From contig JAHFST010000006.1 of NCBI GenBank assembly GCA_023265625.1, positions 62,001 through 126,000 of the forward strand: a DNA stretch of 64,000 nucleotides, written 5' to 3'. This document shows positions 17,046-24,929 of the stretch, one piece after another (position 1 is the first letter of the stretch; each line of letters opens with the position of its first letter). The notes beneath the pieces are model-generated. The model did no database searches and had not been told where the DNA came from. It worked only from the letters and a program-made list of their open reading frames with translations. The stretch comes from Deltaproteobacteria bacterium (GTDB lineage Bacteria > UBA10199 > JACPAL01 > JAHFST01). Made by a program: the position numbers and the translations under genes.

Positions 17046-17675
17046 ATGATGAGAGGGATTTGTGAGGGTTTTATTGGCTCATTTGGGGCATGGGTGGGAA
17101 ATCATTTGGGAACAAGGCGTACCGCGGGCGAAACGGTCTTGGTGTCTCGTGCTGATGGATTTGTGGCCGTGTCAGGGAAGTGGGAGCCAGCTCCATCTCC
17201 GATGTCTATTGTCGTTCCCGTATTGCTGACTCCTGCTTTGTCTGTGGCCCAAGAGACTGTTTCGAGCGTACCGCAAGAACTTCAAGCAGCGGCAACTTCT
17301 GGTATGTGGGGAGGGGCTCTAATAGGGGGGCTTTTTGGTGTTATCAGTGGTTTTCAACCGAGGTATCGTGAAGAAGGGGTATTCCTCCCGATGCGGGTTA
17401 AGATTGAGCGTTCCCCAGGGGTCGTAGTTTCCGACATTATTGTAGATACTATTTTAAATGGGGTTGTCGGTTTTGCCCTTAGTGTGGGAGTGAGTTACGG
17501 CGCAGCTTGGCTTAAAACATTGGGAGTCCCATTATTGACCCTGCCGTTCAGTGCCGGTTTGGGCGGTGCCGTTGAGGCAAGGATTGTGCGTGCCCTCGGA
17601 GTTTATCAGCGGCTAGATCCTAAATTTGGTGCCTGGATAGGTTTCGCAACCGGGGTTGCGGTGGCGTGGTTTTAG
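17046..17675 (+). CDS. Hypothetical glycine-rich membrane protein
   Basis: A 209-residue protein I do not recognise. It has Gly/Ala-rich hydrophobic stretches (GGALIGGLFGVISG near 95, VVGFALSVGVSYGAAW near 140, GAWIGFATGVAVAW at the C-terminus) and a more polar N-terminal third without a clear signal peptide. The pattern suggests three or four helices or glycine-zipper hairpins in the membrane. The ATG follows AAAGGGG at a short distance. It stands alone between the thiamine genes and a toxin-antitoxin pair. Confidence 0.6.
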   Translation: MMRGICEGFIGSFGAWVGNHLGTRRTAGETVLVSRADGFVAVSGKWEPAPSPMSIVVPVLLTPALSVAQETVSSVPQELQAAATSGMWGGALIGGLFGVISGFQPRYREEGVFLPMRVKIERSPGVVVSDIIVDTILNGVVGFALSVGVSYGAAWLKTLGVPLLTLPFSAGLGGAVEARIVRALGVYQRLDPKFGAWIGFATGVAVAWF

Positions 17676-17734
17676 CCTTGCTACTCTTTTTAAGTTTCGC
17701 CCTAACCCCTTATTTGGTACTTTACAAATACATC

Positions 17735-17756
17735 TTTTTAAGATATTTTTAAGATA
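17735..17756 (+). promoter_or_regulatory. Tandem 11-bp direct repeat ahead of the Phd/ParE module
   Basis: TTTTTAAGATA occurs twice in immediate succession (17735-17745 and 17746-17756), ending 3 bp before the antitoxin ATG. Position and one-turn spacing suit an autorepressor site for the antitoxin, but this is inferred. Confidence 0.5.
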
Positions 17757-17759
17757 CTT

Positions 17760-18029
17760 ATGAATACTAAATTAGATATTGAAAAAGGGATTATTCCCCT
17801 CTCGCAGTTTCGACAGGAGTCCAAGGATTTTCTCAATAGGATTCGGAAGACGCATGAGCCGCTTATCCTGACCCAAAATGGCGAGAGTGCCGCCGTTGTT
17901 TTGAGTCCGCAAGATTATCAACGTCTCATCTATGAGCGCGACCTGTTTCGTGCCATTGCCGAGGGGGAAAAAGACTTGGCGGAAGGTCGTACCATCTCCC
18001 ATGAGGAACTTTTCAAAGAGTTGGCATGA
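17760..18029 (+). CDS. Phd/YefM-type antitoxin
   Basis: An 89-residue antitoxin. The N-terminal DNA-binding half (IIPLSQFRQESKDFLNRI, then LILTQNGESAAVVLSPQDYQRL) is the typical Phd/YefM fold, and the acidic C-terminal tail would wrap the toxin. It overlaps the toxin gene by 4 bp (ATGA). Together with the direct repeat upstream this forms a complete self-regulated type II module. Confidence 0.9.
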   Translation: MNTKLDIEKGIIPLSQFRQESKDFLNRIRKTHEPLILTQNGESAAVVLSPQDYQRLIYERDLFRAIAEGEKDLAEGRTISHEELFKELA

Positions 18030-18313
18030 ATCTCGTTTGGACCCACCGAGCAGCTTCTGATCTCAGAAGCATCAAGGCCTTCATCGCCTACGACAAACCA
18101 GTTGCCGCCGTCCAGTGGTGCCAGAAGATTAAAAAAGCGGCGGAACGACTGCGCAACTTCCCACGAAGTGGACGAATTGTTCCGGAGCTTTCCCAAGATA
18201 TTGTCCGGGAGTTGATCGTTGACAATTACCGCATCATTTACAAAATAACGAAAAAAATAGTGGCCATTTTAACGGTTTTTTCAGGGCATCAACTCCTCAA
18301 ACAGTTCGAGTAA
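18026..18313 (+). CDS. RelE/ParE-family toxin
   Basis: A 95-residue toxin with WTHRAASDLRSIKAFIAYD at the start, a middle LRNFPRSGRIVPE and RELIVDNYRIIYKI near the end, as in ParE/RelE proteins. ParE types poison gyrase and RelE types cleave mRNA on the ribosome; the RVRVIYRI-like strand here is closer to ParE. The last 25 bases overlap the end of the convergent pabC gene. Its length and motifs look intact. Confidence 0.88.
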   Translation: MNLVWTHRAASDLRSIKAFIAYDKPVAAVQWCQKIKKAAERLRNFPRSGRIVPELSQDIVRELIVDNYRIIYKITKKIVAILTVFSGHQLLKQFE

Positions 18314-19113
18314 GCTTCCATCAACTTGCTACTGACTGGCCCTGGACAAGAAGATCCGATTTTTTTTCCTTCGAGAGAACGGATCGGCAAAATGTCTTTC
18401 AAAGTGCTCGTGACAAATATCTCATCGGCCCCAGATAGGTCTTTGGGGCGTAAACTTCTCTCGTTCACCTTTAACTGAATTTTTTTCGCCAATTGCATGA
18501 CCACCTTCCTCCGGACGCCGGGGAGCAGGCCTGCGTTGATGGGTGGGGTGTAGAGGATGCCTCGTTTGACCATGAAGATATTACTACTGGCGCCCTCGGT
18601 AATTTCGTCTTGGGCATTGAGAAAAATTCCCTCGACGGCGTGGCGTTTGGCGATCTCCTGACGTGCGAATACTTTGGTGAGATAGTTGGTTGATTTGATG
18701 CCGGCCAAGGCCGTGCTGTCGGATCGTGTGGAGCGAATCAGGATGAGTTTGCCGCCGCGTTGATAGCAGGATCGCGGATAGGGGATGAAGGGCTCGGTGA
18801 TGAGGGTCAACTGAGGTTGGCCGGATGGGAGTTGGGATAAGGTGAGGCGGATCCTTGCCTCTTGGAGATGATTTTTATGTAAGGTTTGGTGGAGCGCTTG
18901 GGTTAATTGTTTGTGGGTCACCGGGAGCTTCAAGCTGAGGAGGCGGGCATTGCGGTCCAGGCGCTTGAGGTGATCGGGTAAAAATAAAATCTTTCCCCGC
19001 ATGGCGCGCAGGGTCTCGAAGACGCCATGGCCGTAGAGGTAGGCGGAGTCATCGACCGACACCCCGGCCTGGTTTTTTGGGATGAGTTTGCCATTGATCC
19101 AGGTGAAATTCAT
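18289..19113 (-). CDS. pabC: Class IV aminotransferase, probable aminodeoxychorismate lyase
   Basis: A 274-residue fold-type IV PLP enzyme. It has YLYGHGVFETLR near the N-terminus, the PLP lysine in STNYLTKVFARQEI, and EGASSNIFMVKRG for phosphate binding. PabC releases pyruvate from aminodeoxychorismate to give p-aminobenzoate for folate. The branched-chain and D-amino-acid aminotransferases share this fold, so the assignment relies on the adjacent pabB: the pabB stop and the pabC ATG are directly adjacent (TAAATG). The 3' end overlaps the convergent toxin gene. Confidence 0.85.
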   Translation of the reverse strand: MNFTWINGKLIPKNQAGVSVDDSAYLYGHGVFETLRAMRGKILFLPDHLKRLDRNARLLSLKLPVTHKQLTQALHQTLHKNHLQEARIRLTLSQLPSGQPQLTLITEPFIPYPRSCYQRGGKLILIRSTRSDSTALAGIKSTNYLTKVFARQEIAKRHAVEGIFLNAQDEITEGASSNIFMVKRGILYTPPINAGLLPGVRRKVVMQLAKKIQLKVNERSLRPKDLSGADEIFVTSTLKDILPIRSLEGKKIGSSCPGPVSSKLMEAYSNCLRS

Positions 19114-20517
19114 TTAGAGTGACTCCACAATCCCCTTGGCTTTCACCAAGGTCTCTTCATATTCCTGCTCCGGATCGGAATCGGCTACGATCCCTCCGCC
19201 GGCCCACCAATGCACGAACCCATCTTTCACCACGAGGGTGCGAATGGCCACATTAAAATGAGCCTGGCCTGCTTGATCCACGAAGCCAATCGCCCCGGTA
19301 TAGACCTCCCGTGCCGTTGGCTCCAGTTCGCGGATGATTTGCATGGCGCGAACCTTTGGGGCGCCGGTGATGGATCCACCCGGAAAGGTGGCGCGGAGGA
19401 CGTCTTCGATAGAACAATCCTCTCGAAGCGTGCCTTGCACGGTGGCTACTAGGTGATGGACCTGGGGATAGGATTCGACCTGTGCCACCGGTGTGGCAAC
19501 TTGCACGGAACCGGTTTGGCACACCTTGCCCAGGTCGTTGCGTTCCAAATCGACGATCATCAACAGTTCTGCCCGGTCCTTGGCGCTGGTATACAATTCT
19601 TCTTTGAAACGGGCATCGGCTTCCGGGGTGTTGCCACGAGGCCGGGTCCCTTTGATCGGGCGGGTGGTGACCTGTAGGGGCGCTGCTCCAACCAGAGGCT
19701 GGTCCGCCTCTGGCGGATGCTGCGCCCTATCCCGGCGGTCGTCGGGGGGCGCGCCAAGGGGCGCCCCTACATGAAGGAAACATTCCGGCGAAGCAGAAAT
19801 AATCTGCGCCTCCCCCAGATTGAGATAGGCGGCGTAGGGGGCCGGGCTGGTTTGGCGGAGCTGTTGGTAAAGGTCGTAAGACGATCGGGTTGTTGAGGTA
19901 GTCCAGCGCTGCGAAAGGTTCACCTGATAGACGTCTCCAGCGGCGATGTATCGTTTTATCTTTTGCACCGCGGCGATGTATTCGAGGCGGGTGAAATTCG
20001 ATTGGATATCCCTAGGCCCCTGCCGTAGGGGCGGCCCTACGTGGCCGCCCGGCTCGTGTGTTGCCGTGGCCGCAAACAGGGGGCACCCACGGGGAGTTGC
20101 CCCTACAGTCCACCCTTTTTTTTCAAAATGATCATACACATAAAAATTTTCATATCGCGCAAAAACCGCCGCGGGTATCAGTCTGGACTGGCGTGATGGA
20201 ATTTTGGATTCCAAGAGATTGTACAATTCATACCCCAAATACCCAATCCATCCGCCATTAAATGGCAACCTCGGAATTCCCCCTCTTAGGGTAAGAGGGG
20301 GGCAGGGGGTGTTATTCCCCAAAAATGCAAACGGATCTGCCTCCCCGGGCCCTCCATTAAACCGATAGATTTCGACCGGATCCCAAGCGGCAATGGTGTA
20401 TTGCCCCTGAGGTCCCCCCAGCGAGGATTCCAGCAGAAAAAAATATGGACTTTGATACATTTCCGGCGCAATTCCTTCAGGGGTGAAGGTGACTTCTTGT
20501 AAATCCATCGCTGTCAT
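19114..20517 (-). CDS. pabB: Aminodeoxychorismate synthase component I, with three in-frame repeat insertions
   Basis: A 467-residue chorismate-utilising enzyme that makes 4-amino-4-deoxychorismate with glutamine amidotransferase PabA. Core motifs are AAGDVYQVNLSQRW, TRPIKGTRPRG, GSITGAPKVRAM and WWAGGGIVADSDPEQEY. Three repeat elements lie inside the gene and are read through in frame: at 20275-20319 (residues near [10 protein letters not shown]), at 20025-20106 (about 28 residues) and at 19673-19771 (about 33 residues, splitting SPECFLHV from TTRPIKGTRPRG). The start is taken at 20517 (MTAMDLQEV); 20508 is possible. The 5' end overlaps the divergent MBL gene. pabA is not in the window. Confidence 0.92.
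   Translation of the reverse strand: MTAMDLQEVTFTPEGIAPEMYQSPYFFLLESSLGGPQGQYTIAAWDPVEIYRFNGGPGEADPFAFLGNNTPCPPLTLRGGIPRLPFNGGWIGYLGYELYNLLESKIPSRQSRLIPAAVFARYENFYVYDHFEKKGWTVGATPRGCPLFAATATHEPGGHVGPPLRQGPRDIQSNFTRLEYIAAVQKIKRYIAAGDVYQVNLSQRWTTSTTRSSYDLYQQLRQTSPAPYAAYLNLGEAQIISASPECFLHVGAPLGAPPDDRRDRAQHPPEADQPLVGAAPLQVTTRPIKGTRPRGNTPEADARFKEELYTSAKDRAELLMIVDLERNDLGKVCQTGSVQVATPVAQVESYPQVHHLVATVQGTLREDCSIEDVLRATFPGGSITGAPKVRAMQIIRELEPTAREVYTGAIGFVDQAGQAHFNVAIRTLVVKDGFVHWWAGGGIVADSDPEQEYEETLVKAKGIVESL
19673..19771. repeat. Family 1 repeat inside pabB (site A)
   Basis: A 99-bp element, exactly 33 codons. It begins TGTAGGGGCG, ends CGCCCCTACA, and has an internal AACCAGAGGC/GCCTCTGG-like hairpin. 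It is inserted in the most conserved stretch of PabB just before the KGTRPRG active-site loop. Confidence 0.9.
20025..20106. repeat. Family 1 repeat inside pabB (site B)
   Basis: An 82-bp element from GTAGGGGCGG to TTGCCCCTAC. The first hairpin is GGGCGGCC.../GTGGCCGCCC and the second pairs a GGGGGCA-like arm with TTGCCCC. It is read as a Gly/Pro/Arg-rich loop in PabB. Confidence 0.88.
20275..20319. repeat. Family 3 repeat (CCCCCTCTTAC type) inside pabB (site C)
   Basis: A 45-bp element with a CCCCCTCTTA/TAAGAGGGGG hairpin and the trailing GCAGGGGGTGTTAT. It encodes the Pro- and Gly-flanked segment [10 protein letters not shown]. The same family occurs at 31613-31705. Confidence 0.85.
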
Positions 20518-21436
20518 TGCCCTGTTCCTTATCGTAGGCCCTGGCGGCCTGACCAGGGCTATTTTTGCCGAGGGGCGTACGGTCAAGCTGGAGATTTTGT
20601 CGACTGGGACCTTTGAGGCGAATTATTCCGATCTGGTGGCGGGGGGTGCGTCACGGCAGGTGACCTTGCCCATTCCCGTGTATTTGATCCGTCACCCCAG
20701 CAATGGGATGATTCTGTTTGATTCAGGTCTTGGGTTGAAATTTAAGTCACAATTGCAGGGTTGGTGGTTGCATCGCCTCTTTCAACTCTTTTTGCCCTAT
20801 CACCTGGGGGCAGGGGAGACGGCCAGCGAACAAATGGTTGCGCAGGGGATCCAGGCCAAGGACGTTCGGTATATCATCCTTTCGCATCTTCATTATGACC
20901 ATGCCGGCGGGCTGGCCGATTTTCCGAAGGCGCAGATTTTAGTGTCGGAGGACGAATGGCAGCACGGGGATGTGTCACGGTTGCGGGCCCGGTTTTATGG
21001 GTACATGAAGGAGATGTATGAAGGGATGGAGGATCGTGTGCAGTTGATCGAATATCCCCCCGTGTCTAATTATGACCCGTTTGAGGCGAGTCTGGATTTG
21101 TTTGGCGATGGGAGCCTGATGTTGTTGGCGACGCCGGGGCATACGCCGGGGCATCAATCGTTGCTGTTGCCTAGTGTGTTTCCGTGTCCGCGGATTGACA
21201 AGGCACATGATGCCGGTCCAGATAGACCTTGTCCCGTTCTGCTGACCGGTGATGCGGTTTGGGTTCGGGAAAATTACGAACGCCCGGCCCCAAAGGGGTG
21301 GAAGGCGCAATTCATTGAAGAGTCCAAGGAACAAGCCTGGGAGACGACTCAAAAGATTCATCAGTTTCACCAAGAGCACCCCGAGGTGGTGATTATTTCG
21401 GGTCATGATCCAGAGCGATTGCAGGGTAAGAATTGA
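20483..21436 (+). CDS. Exported metallo-beta-lactamase fold hydrolase (AHL-lactonase-like)
   Basis: A 317-residue protein with a signal peptide (residues 1-29, SIAVIALFLIVG core, ending FAEG). The MBL dinuclear zinc motif HLHYDH is at 135-140. Later ligands are in ATPGHTPGHQSLLL (His), LLTGDAVWV (Asp) and ISGHDPE (His). The layout is like N-acyl-homoserine lactonases and related lactone hydrolases, but the substrate is not certain. The GTG start at 20483 is inside the divergent pabB 5' end, giving an overlap of about 35 bp; this start is needed to keep the signal peptide. Nothing else in the operon suggests quorum signalling. Confidence 0.82.
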   Translation: MKVTSCKSIAVIALFLIVGPGGLTRAIFAEGRTVKLEILSTGTFEANYSDLVAGGASRQVTLPIPVYLIRHPSNGMILFDSGLGLKFKSQLQGWWLHRLFQLFLPYHLGAGETASEQMVAQGIQAKDVRYIILSHLHYDHAGGLADFPKAQILVSEDEWQHGDVSRLRARFYGYMKEMYEGMEDRVQLIEYPPVSNYDPFEASLDLFGDGSLMLLATPGHTPGHQSLLLPSVFPCPRIDKAHDAGPDRPCPVLLTGDAVWVRENYERPAPKGWKAQFIEESKEQAWETTQKIHQFHQEHPEVVIISGHDPERLQGKN

Positions 21437-21491
21437 CTTTCTTTTTATTCTGTCGCACCATGCGGCACGTTTTGCCAAACTAGGGGGGATT

Positions 21492-22256
21492 ATGGTTGCT
21501 ACCGAGATTATTCAGGCGTTGTTTCGATGGATCCACGTGATTGCGGGTATCATGTGGATTGGACAGCTCTACTTTTTTAATTTTGTAAATGCGGTGTTTG
21601 CGCCCACGCTGGATGCCGAATCCAAAAAGAAGGTCGTTCCTCAACTCATGCCCCGGGCCCTGTTTTGGTTTCGTTGGGGCGCCGCTTGGACCTGGGTGTC
21701 TGGGATCTTGTTGCTCGCGTTGGTTTTCTATCACGGGGGCGCCGCCTTTGAAAATGTGACGGGAAATTGGTCGCTGGGTGCAATTGTGATGGTGCTATTT
21801 ACCTTTGTCTCCCCATTTGTTTACGAGGCCTTACTCAAGACCCCGGTTGGTAAGAATTTAACCAATTCGGCGATTGCGGCTGCGGTGGCCATTGCGTTGT
21901 TGTCTTTGGCGATGATCCATTGGGCCGGGTTTAGTTACCGAGGTTACGTCATTCACATCGGGGCCATTTTTGGTACGATCATGGCCTTCAACGTCTGGTT
22001 TCGTATCTGGCCGGCGCAACAGAAGATCATCACTGCTGTGCGCGATGGTCAAGCCCCCGATGCCGCCGTGGTAGCCCTCGCCGGACTTCGTTCCAAACAC
22101 AATACCTATCTCTCGGTACCGCTCGTTTGGGCCATGCTCAACCAGCACACCACCTTTGCCGCCAGCCACTGGGCTATCCTCGTGGTGGTTGCCGTAATTG
22201 GTTGGCATGGGGTGGAAAAACTCTACAAGAAATCGGCGAAGGTTCAGGGGTTCTAA
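21492..22256 (+). CDS. PuuD-like (urate hydroxylase N-terminal domain) membrane protein
   Basis: A 254-residue polytopic membrane protein with about seven helices. WIHVIAGIMWIGQLYFFNF in helix 1 and the later His residues (MIHWAGFSYRG, VIHIGAIFGTIMAFNVWFRIWP, LNQHTTF) fit the PuuD/DUF989 family, in which full-length members also carry a cytochrome c domain. That domain is absent here. Related short proteins are haem-containing and of uncertain function. The ATG at 21492 has a G-run (21483-21488) as Shine-Dalgarno; a longer frame from 21405 overlaps the MBL gene and is not needed. Confidence 0.8.
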   Translation: MVATEIIQALFRWIHVIAGIMWIGQLYFFNFVNAVFAPTLDAESKKKVVPQLMPRALFWFRWGAAWTWVSGILLLALVFYHGGAAFENVTGNWSLGAIVMVLFTFVSPFVYEALLKTPVGKNLTNSAIAAAVAIALLSLAMIHWAGFSYRGYVIHIGAIFGTIMAFNVWFRIWPAQQKIITAVRDGQAPDAAVVALAGLRSKHNTYLSVPLVWAMLNQHTTFAASHWAILVVVAVIGWHGVEKLYKKSAKVQGF

Positions 22257-22267
22257 GAGACCCGTTT

Positions 22268-22984
22268 CTAACCGTATTTCTCGTAGTGGATCTGTTTCTT
22301 ATCAAACCCCATCTCGAGGGCCGTCTGCTCGACGGCGTTGATCATGGGGGTGAGGCCGCAGACGTAGATCTGTTTGCCTTGGGGATCGGAGACATATTTT
22401 TTCAACTTGTCTTGCACGTAACCCACTTCTCCGGACCAGGCCTTTGGGCGTGAGATGGTTGGAATGAAGCGGAAGTTAGGATGTTGCTTTTCCATCTCGC
22501 GAAACTCATCGGCATAAAACAGCTCGTCATCATAACGAACCCCAAAGATCAAAGTCACTTGACGTGCGTTGGTGAATTGACCACTGTGATAACCTTGCCG
22601 TAGCATGCTCCGGAGCGGGGCCAGGCCGGTGCCGGTGGCGATGAAGATGGGGTCGTAGTCGATCGGTTCTTTGAGTAGGAAATTTCCATAAGGTCCCGCC
22701 GCTGGGATGATGGCACCCTCCTGCAGGTTCCAAAACCAGTTGGTGGCGAACCCGCCTTCAATGAATTTGATGCAGAGGTCGATGTATCCCTCTTCAAAAG
22801 GAGAGGAGTTGATCGAATAAGGTTTTTTGTGAACCTTGTCTTCGCCTTGAATGTGGACCATGGAAAATTGCCCTGCCTGGAATGGAAACCCCTTGCCACC
22901 GACGAAGCGCAGCCGAAACGTGCGGACTGACGGGGTCAGGTAAAATATTTTTTCCAACCGAGTTTCCAAAGTTTCGAGTGGCAT
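22268..22984 (-). CDS. Ferredoxin/flavodoxin-NADP+ reductase type FAD oxidoreductase
   Basis: A 238-residue reductase. The FAD-binding KPYSINSSP motif sits near residue 54, and the GPYGNF loop and NAD(P)-binding GTGLAPLRSML follow. VCGLTPMINAVEQ and the C-terminal HYEKYG complete the FNR pattern. It has no ferredoxin domain of its own. It would move electrons between NAD(P)H and a small carrier in the cytoplasm. It converges with the PuuD-like gene (11 bp apart), and a separate SDR gene lies upstream on the same strand. Confidence 0.87.
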   Translation of the reverse strand: MPLETLETRLEKIFYLTPSVRTFRLRFVGGKGFPFQAGQFSMVHIQGEDKVHKKPYSINSSPFEEGYIDLCIKFIEGGFATNWFWNLQEGAIIPAAGPYGNFLLKEPIDYDPIFIATGTGLAPLRSMLRQGYHSGQFTNARQVTLIFGVRYDDELFYADEFREMEKQHPNFRFIPTISRPKAWSGEVGYVQDKLKKYVSDPQGKQIYVCGLTPMINAVEQTALEMGFDKKQIHYEKYG

Positions 22985-23045
22985 AGCGGAGGGGAGAAAT
23001 AATGGAGCTTGTCATTTGAAGCAAGCAAAATGTCGTCAGATCGGG

Positions 23046-24020
23046 TTAGGATTGTTTTGGAAAGTACCAGTCATGAGTCCTTTTGGCGGACTCCCGAAAG
23101 GGGATGAAGCGATACCCCAACTCACGTTTGGCCTTCTCGGAGGAAAAATAATATAAAAATTGGGCCATCAGCGTTGATTCACGCGATAGGGTGGGCTCTT
23201 TTTTGGTAAAATGACTGATGATATCGGATCCATGCCCCATCAGAGAGAAGAGACGGGTGGGGATTTTTCGTTGTGGTGGTTTGACGCCTATGACCTCGGC
23301 CACTTGGAGCATGATTTCCTTCCAGGTGAGGTTTTCGCCGCCCAAAATATAGCGTTCCCCGGTGCGACCTTTTTCCCATGCCCCGATATGCCCTGCCACG
23401 ACATCCGCGACGTCACAGGTGCAACATCCCCCCGGAATAAAGAAAGGGATGCGTCCCTTTTTCATTTGCAGGACGATGGCCCCCGCGTTGAGGTTGAGGT
23501 CGCCCGGACCAAAGATGGTGGCCGGGTTGACGATGACGGCGTTGAGCCCAAGCTTGACGCCGCGTTGCACCTCTTGCTCCGCTAAATATTTGCTGTTGCA
23601 ATAATTAATGTGATGCGGCCACCAATTGTAGGCGAGGGTTTCATCGCCGATGCCGTCCGGGATCCCAATGGCCGCAATAGAACTGGTGTGAATGAGGCGT
23701 TCCACCGTGCCAGCGGCTAATGCGGCCTCCACCACGTGACGCGTCCCCTGGACATTAATCTTGGTCTGCAGGGCGTTGTTCCCGCTCCAGAAGGAGATAT
23801 GGCCCGCCACATGAAAGACGACCTGACATCCCTTGACGGCCTGTTGCACGGAATCACGCTCGGTGACATCTCCGATGATGGTTTCGACCGGCAAGCCTTC
23901 AATCATCCGCAGGGGGGAGGTGGTACGACGCAAGATCCGGACTGAATGGCCGCGGGCCAAAAGTTCTTTCACTAAATGACTCCCCACAAAACCGGTGGCC
24001 CCGGTGACCAGGATTTTCAT
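23046..24020 (-). CDS. Extended SDR: NAD-dependent epimerase/dehydratase
   Basis: A 324-residue extended short-chain dehydrogenase. GATGFVGSHL at residues 7-16 binds NAD(P), HTSSIAAIG holds the Ser, and YCNSKYLAE supplies the catalytic Tyr and Lys. It resembles dihydroflavonol-4-reductase-like and hopanoid-associated (HpnA) epimerases, but no hopanoid gene is beside it. The substrate is therefore open. It is divergent from the HesB-type gene, 112 bp apart. Confidence 0.85.
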   Translation of the reverse strand: MKILVTGATGFVGSHLVKELLARGHSVRILRRTTSPLRMIEGLPVETIIGDVTERDSVQQAVKGCQVVFHVAGHISFWSGNNALQTKINVQGTRHVVEAALAAGTVERLIHTSSIAAIGIPDGIGDETLAYNWWPHHINYCNSKYLAEQEVQRGVKLGLNAVIVNPATIFGPGDLNLNAGAIVLQMKKGRIPFFIPGGCCTCDVADVVAGHIGAWEKGRTGERYILGGENLTWKEIMLQVAEVIGVKPPQRKIPTRLFSLMGHGSDIISHFTKKEPTLSRESTLMAQFLYYFSSEKAKRELGYRFIPFRESAKRTHDWYFPKQS

Positions 24021-24075
24021 GGGCCATCAAGTCCACAAGTTCAAAATTTTGGCAAGAAGTTGTTTTAAACAGGCG

Positions 24076-24104
24076 TTGACACTAGGGAATGAGGCGTTTA
24101 CATT
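24076..24104 (+). promoter_or_regulatory. Sigma-70 type promoter of the HesB-type gene
   Basis: TTGACA (24076-24081) is a perfect -35. A 17-bp spacer follows, then TACATT (24099-24104), a 4 of 6 match to the -10. Transcription would start near 24111, and AAGGAG at 24121-24126 is the ribosome-binding site. Confidence 0.65.
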
Positions 24105-24132
24105 TAAAGATCTACACTTTAAGGAGAATTTT

Positions 24133-24513
24133 ATGGAAACAGAAACATTGCAAAGCCTATCGCTTCCCACCGCTATGGAAGAGCCATTTGAGATCAGTTT
24201 GACCCCCAAGGCGATTGAAAAGGTGAAGGCCTTTGCCCAGGGGAATAAAGAATCCGAGGGGAAGGGGTTTCGGGTTTACGTCCAGGGGGGTGGCTGCTCC
24301 GGGTTTTCTTACGGGTTTAATTTTGATGAGTCGCGGGAGGGGGACACGATTGTGCCGGTGGGAGATATCAATGTGCTGGTTGATCCGGTCAGTGTCCCGT
24401 ACCTGAAACATGCGGTGGTGGATTATACGGAGAGTATGCAGGGGTCCGGGTTTAGTGTGCAGAATCCGAATGCCAAGGGGTCTTGCGGGTGTGGGAGTTC
24501 ATTTACTGTTTAA
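24133..24513 (+). CDS. HesB/IscA/ErpA family iron-sulfur cluster carrier
   Basis: A 126-residue A-type Fe-S carrier. The three conserved Cys are in [11 protein letters not shown] and [22 protein letters not shown] opens the fold. These proteins receive Fe-S clusters from a scaffold and pass them to apo-enzymes. An N-terminal extension of about 20 residues precedes the domain. The ATG at 24133 follows AAGGAG at ideal spacing and lies behind a good sigma-70 promoter. It is a single gene, not part of an isc or suf operon here; ErpA and SufA/IscA cannot be separated by sequence reading alone. Confidence 0.93.
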   Translation: METETLQSLSLPTAMEEPFEISLTPKAIEKVKAFAQGNKESEGKGFRVYVQGGGCSGFSYGFNFDESREGDTIVPVGDINVLVDPVSVPYLKHAVVDYTESMQGSGFSVQNPNAKGSCGCGSSFTV

Positions 24514-24541
24514 AGGAAAAAATTTTCTGGCGCAAATTTTC

Positions 24542-24614
<73 letters not shown>

Positions 24615-24929
24615 TAGTATGCAGGGAGAGATACTGCGCTCTCCCCGCACCCCTCATCTGGTAAGTCGCGGTCTCATCGTTCGTTCCGTTTGTCTGGCTG
24701 GAGTAAATCCATCCAGACAATACTCGCTCACTAATTGCTCATCCTCACCTAGCAACTAATTCCTCTCAGGAGCGAAAAGGGGTGCGATGCTCCTTCGATC
24801 ACTTCAATCGGTTTTTGCGGCGAGCCAGGAGATGGTGGCGCGGGCGGTTGGTTGGCGTTCCACAGATCTTGGTGATATCACGCATCCTTCGTTGGGCCGA
24901 GTGGCCGATTCGGCGGGGCTCGATGGTAT
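24615..24929. other. Intergenic region after tRNA-Ala with two hairpins
   Basis: No gene is supported in these 315 bp. Two inverted repeats stand out. One is GGGAGAG (24624-24630) with CTCTCCC (24639-24645). The other is TGTCTGGCTGG (24691-24701) with CCATCCAGACA (24709-24719), loop AGTAAAT, 10 of 11 paired. Neither is followed by a T run, so they are not textbook terminators. They may be processing signals of the tRNA transcript or mark an insertion junction. Confidence 0.6.
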
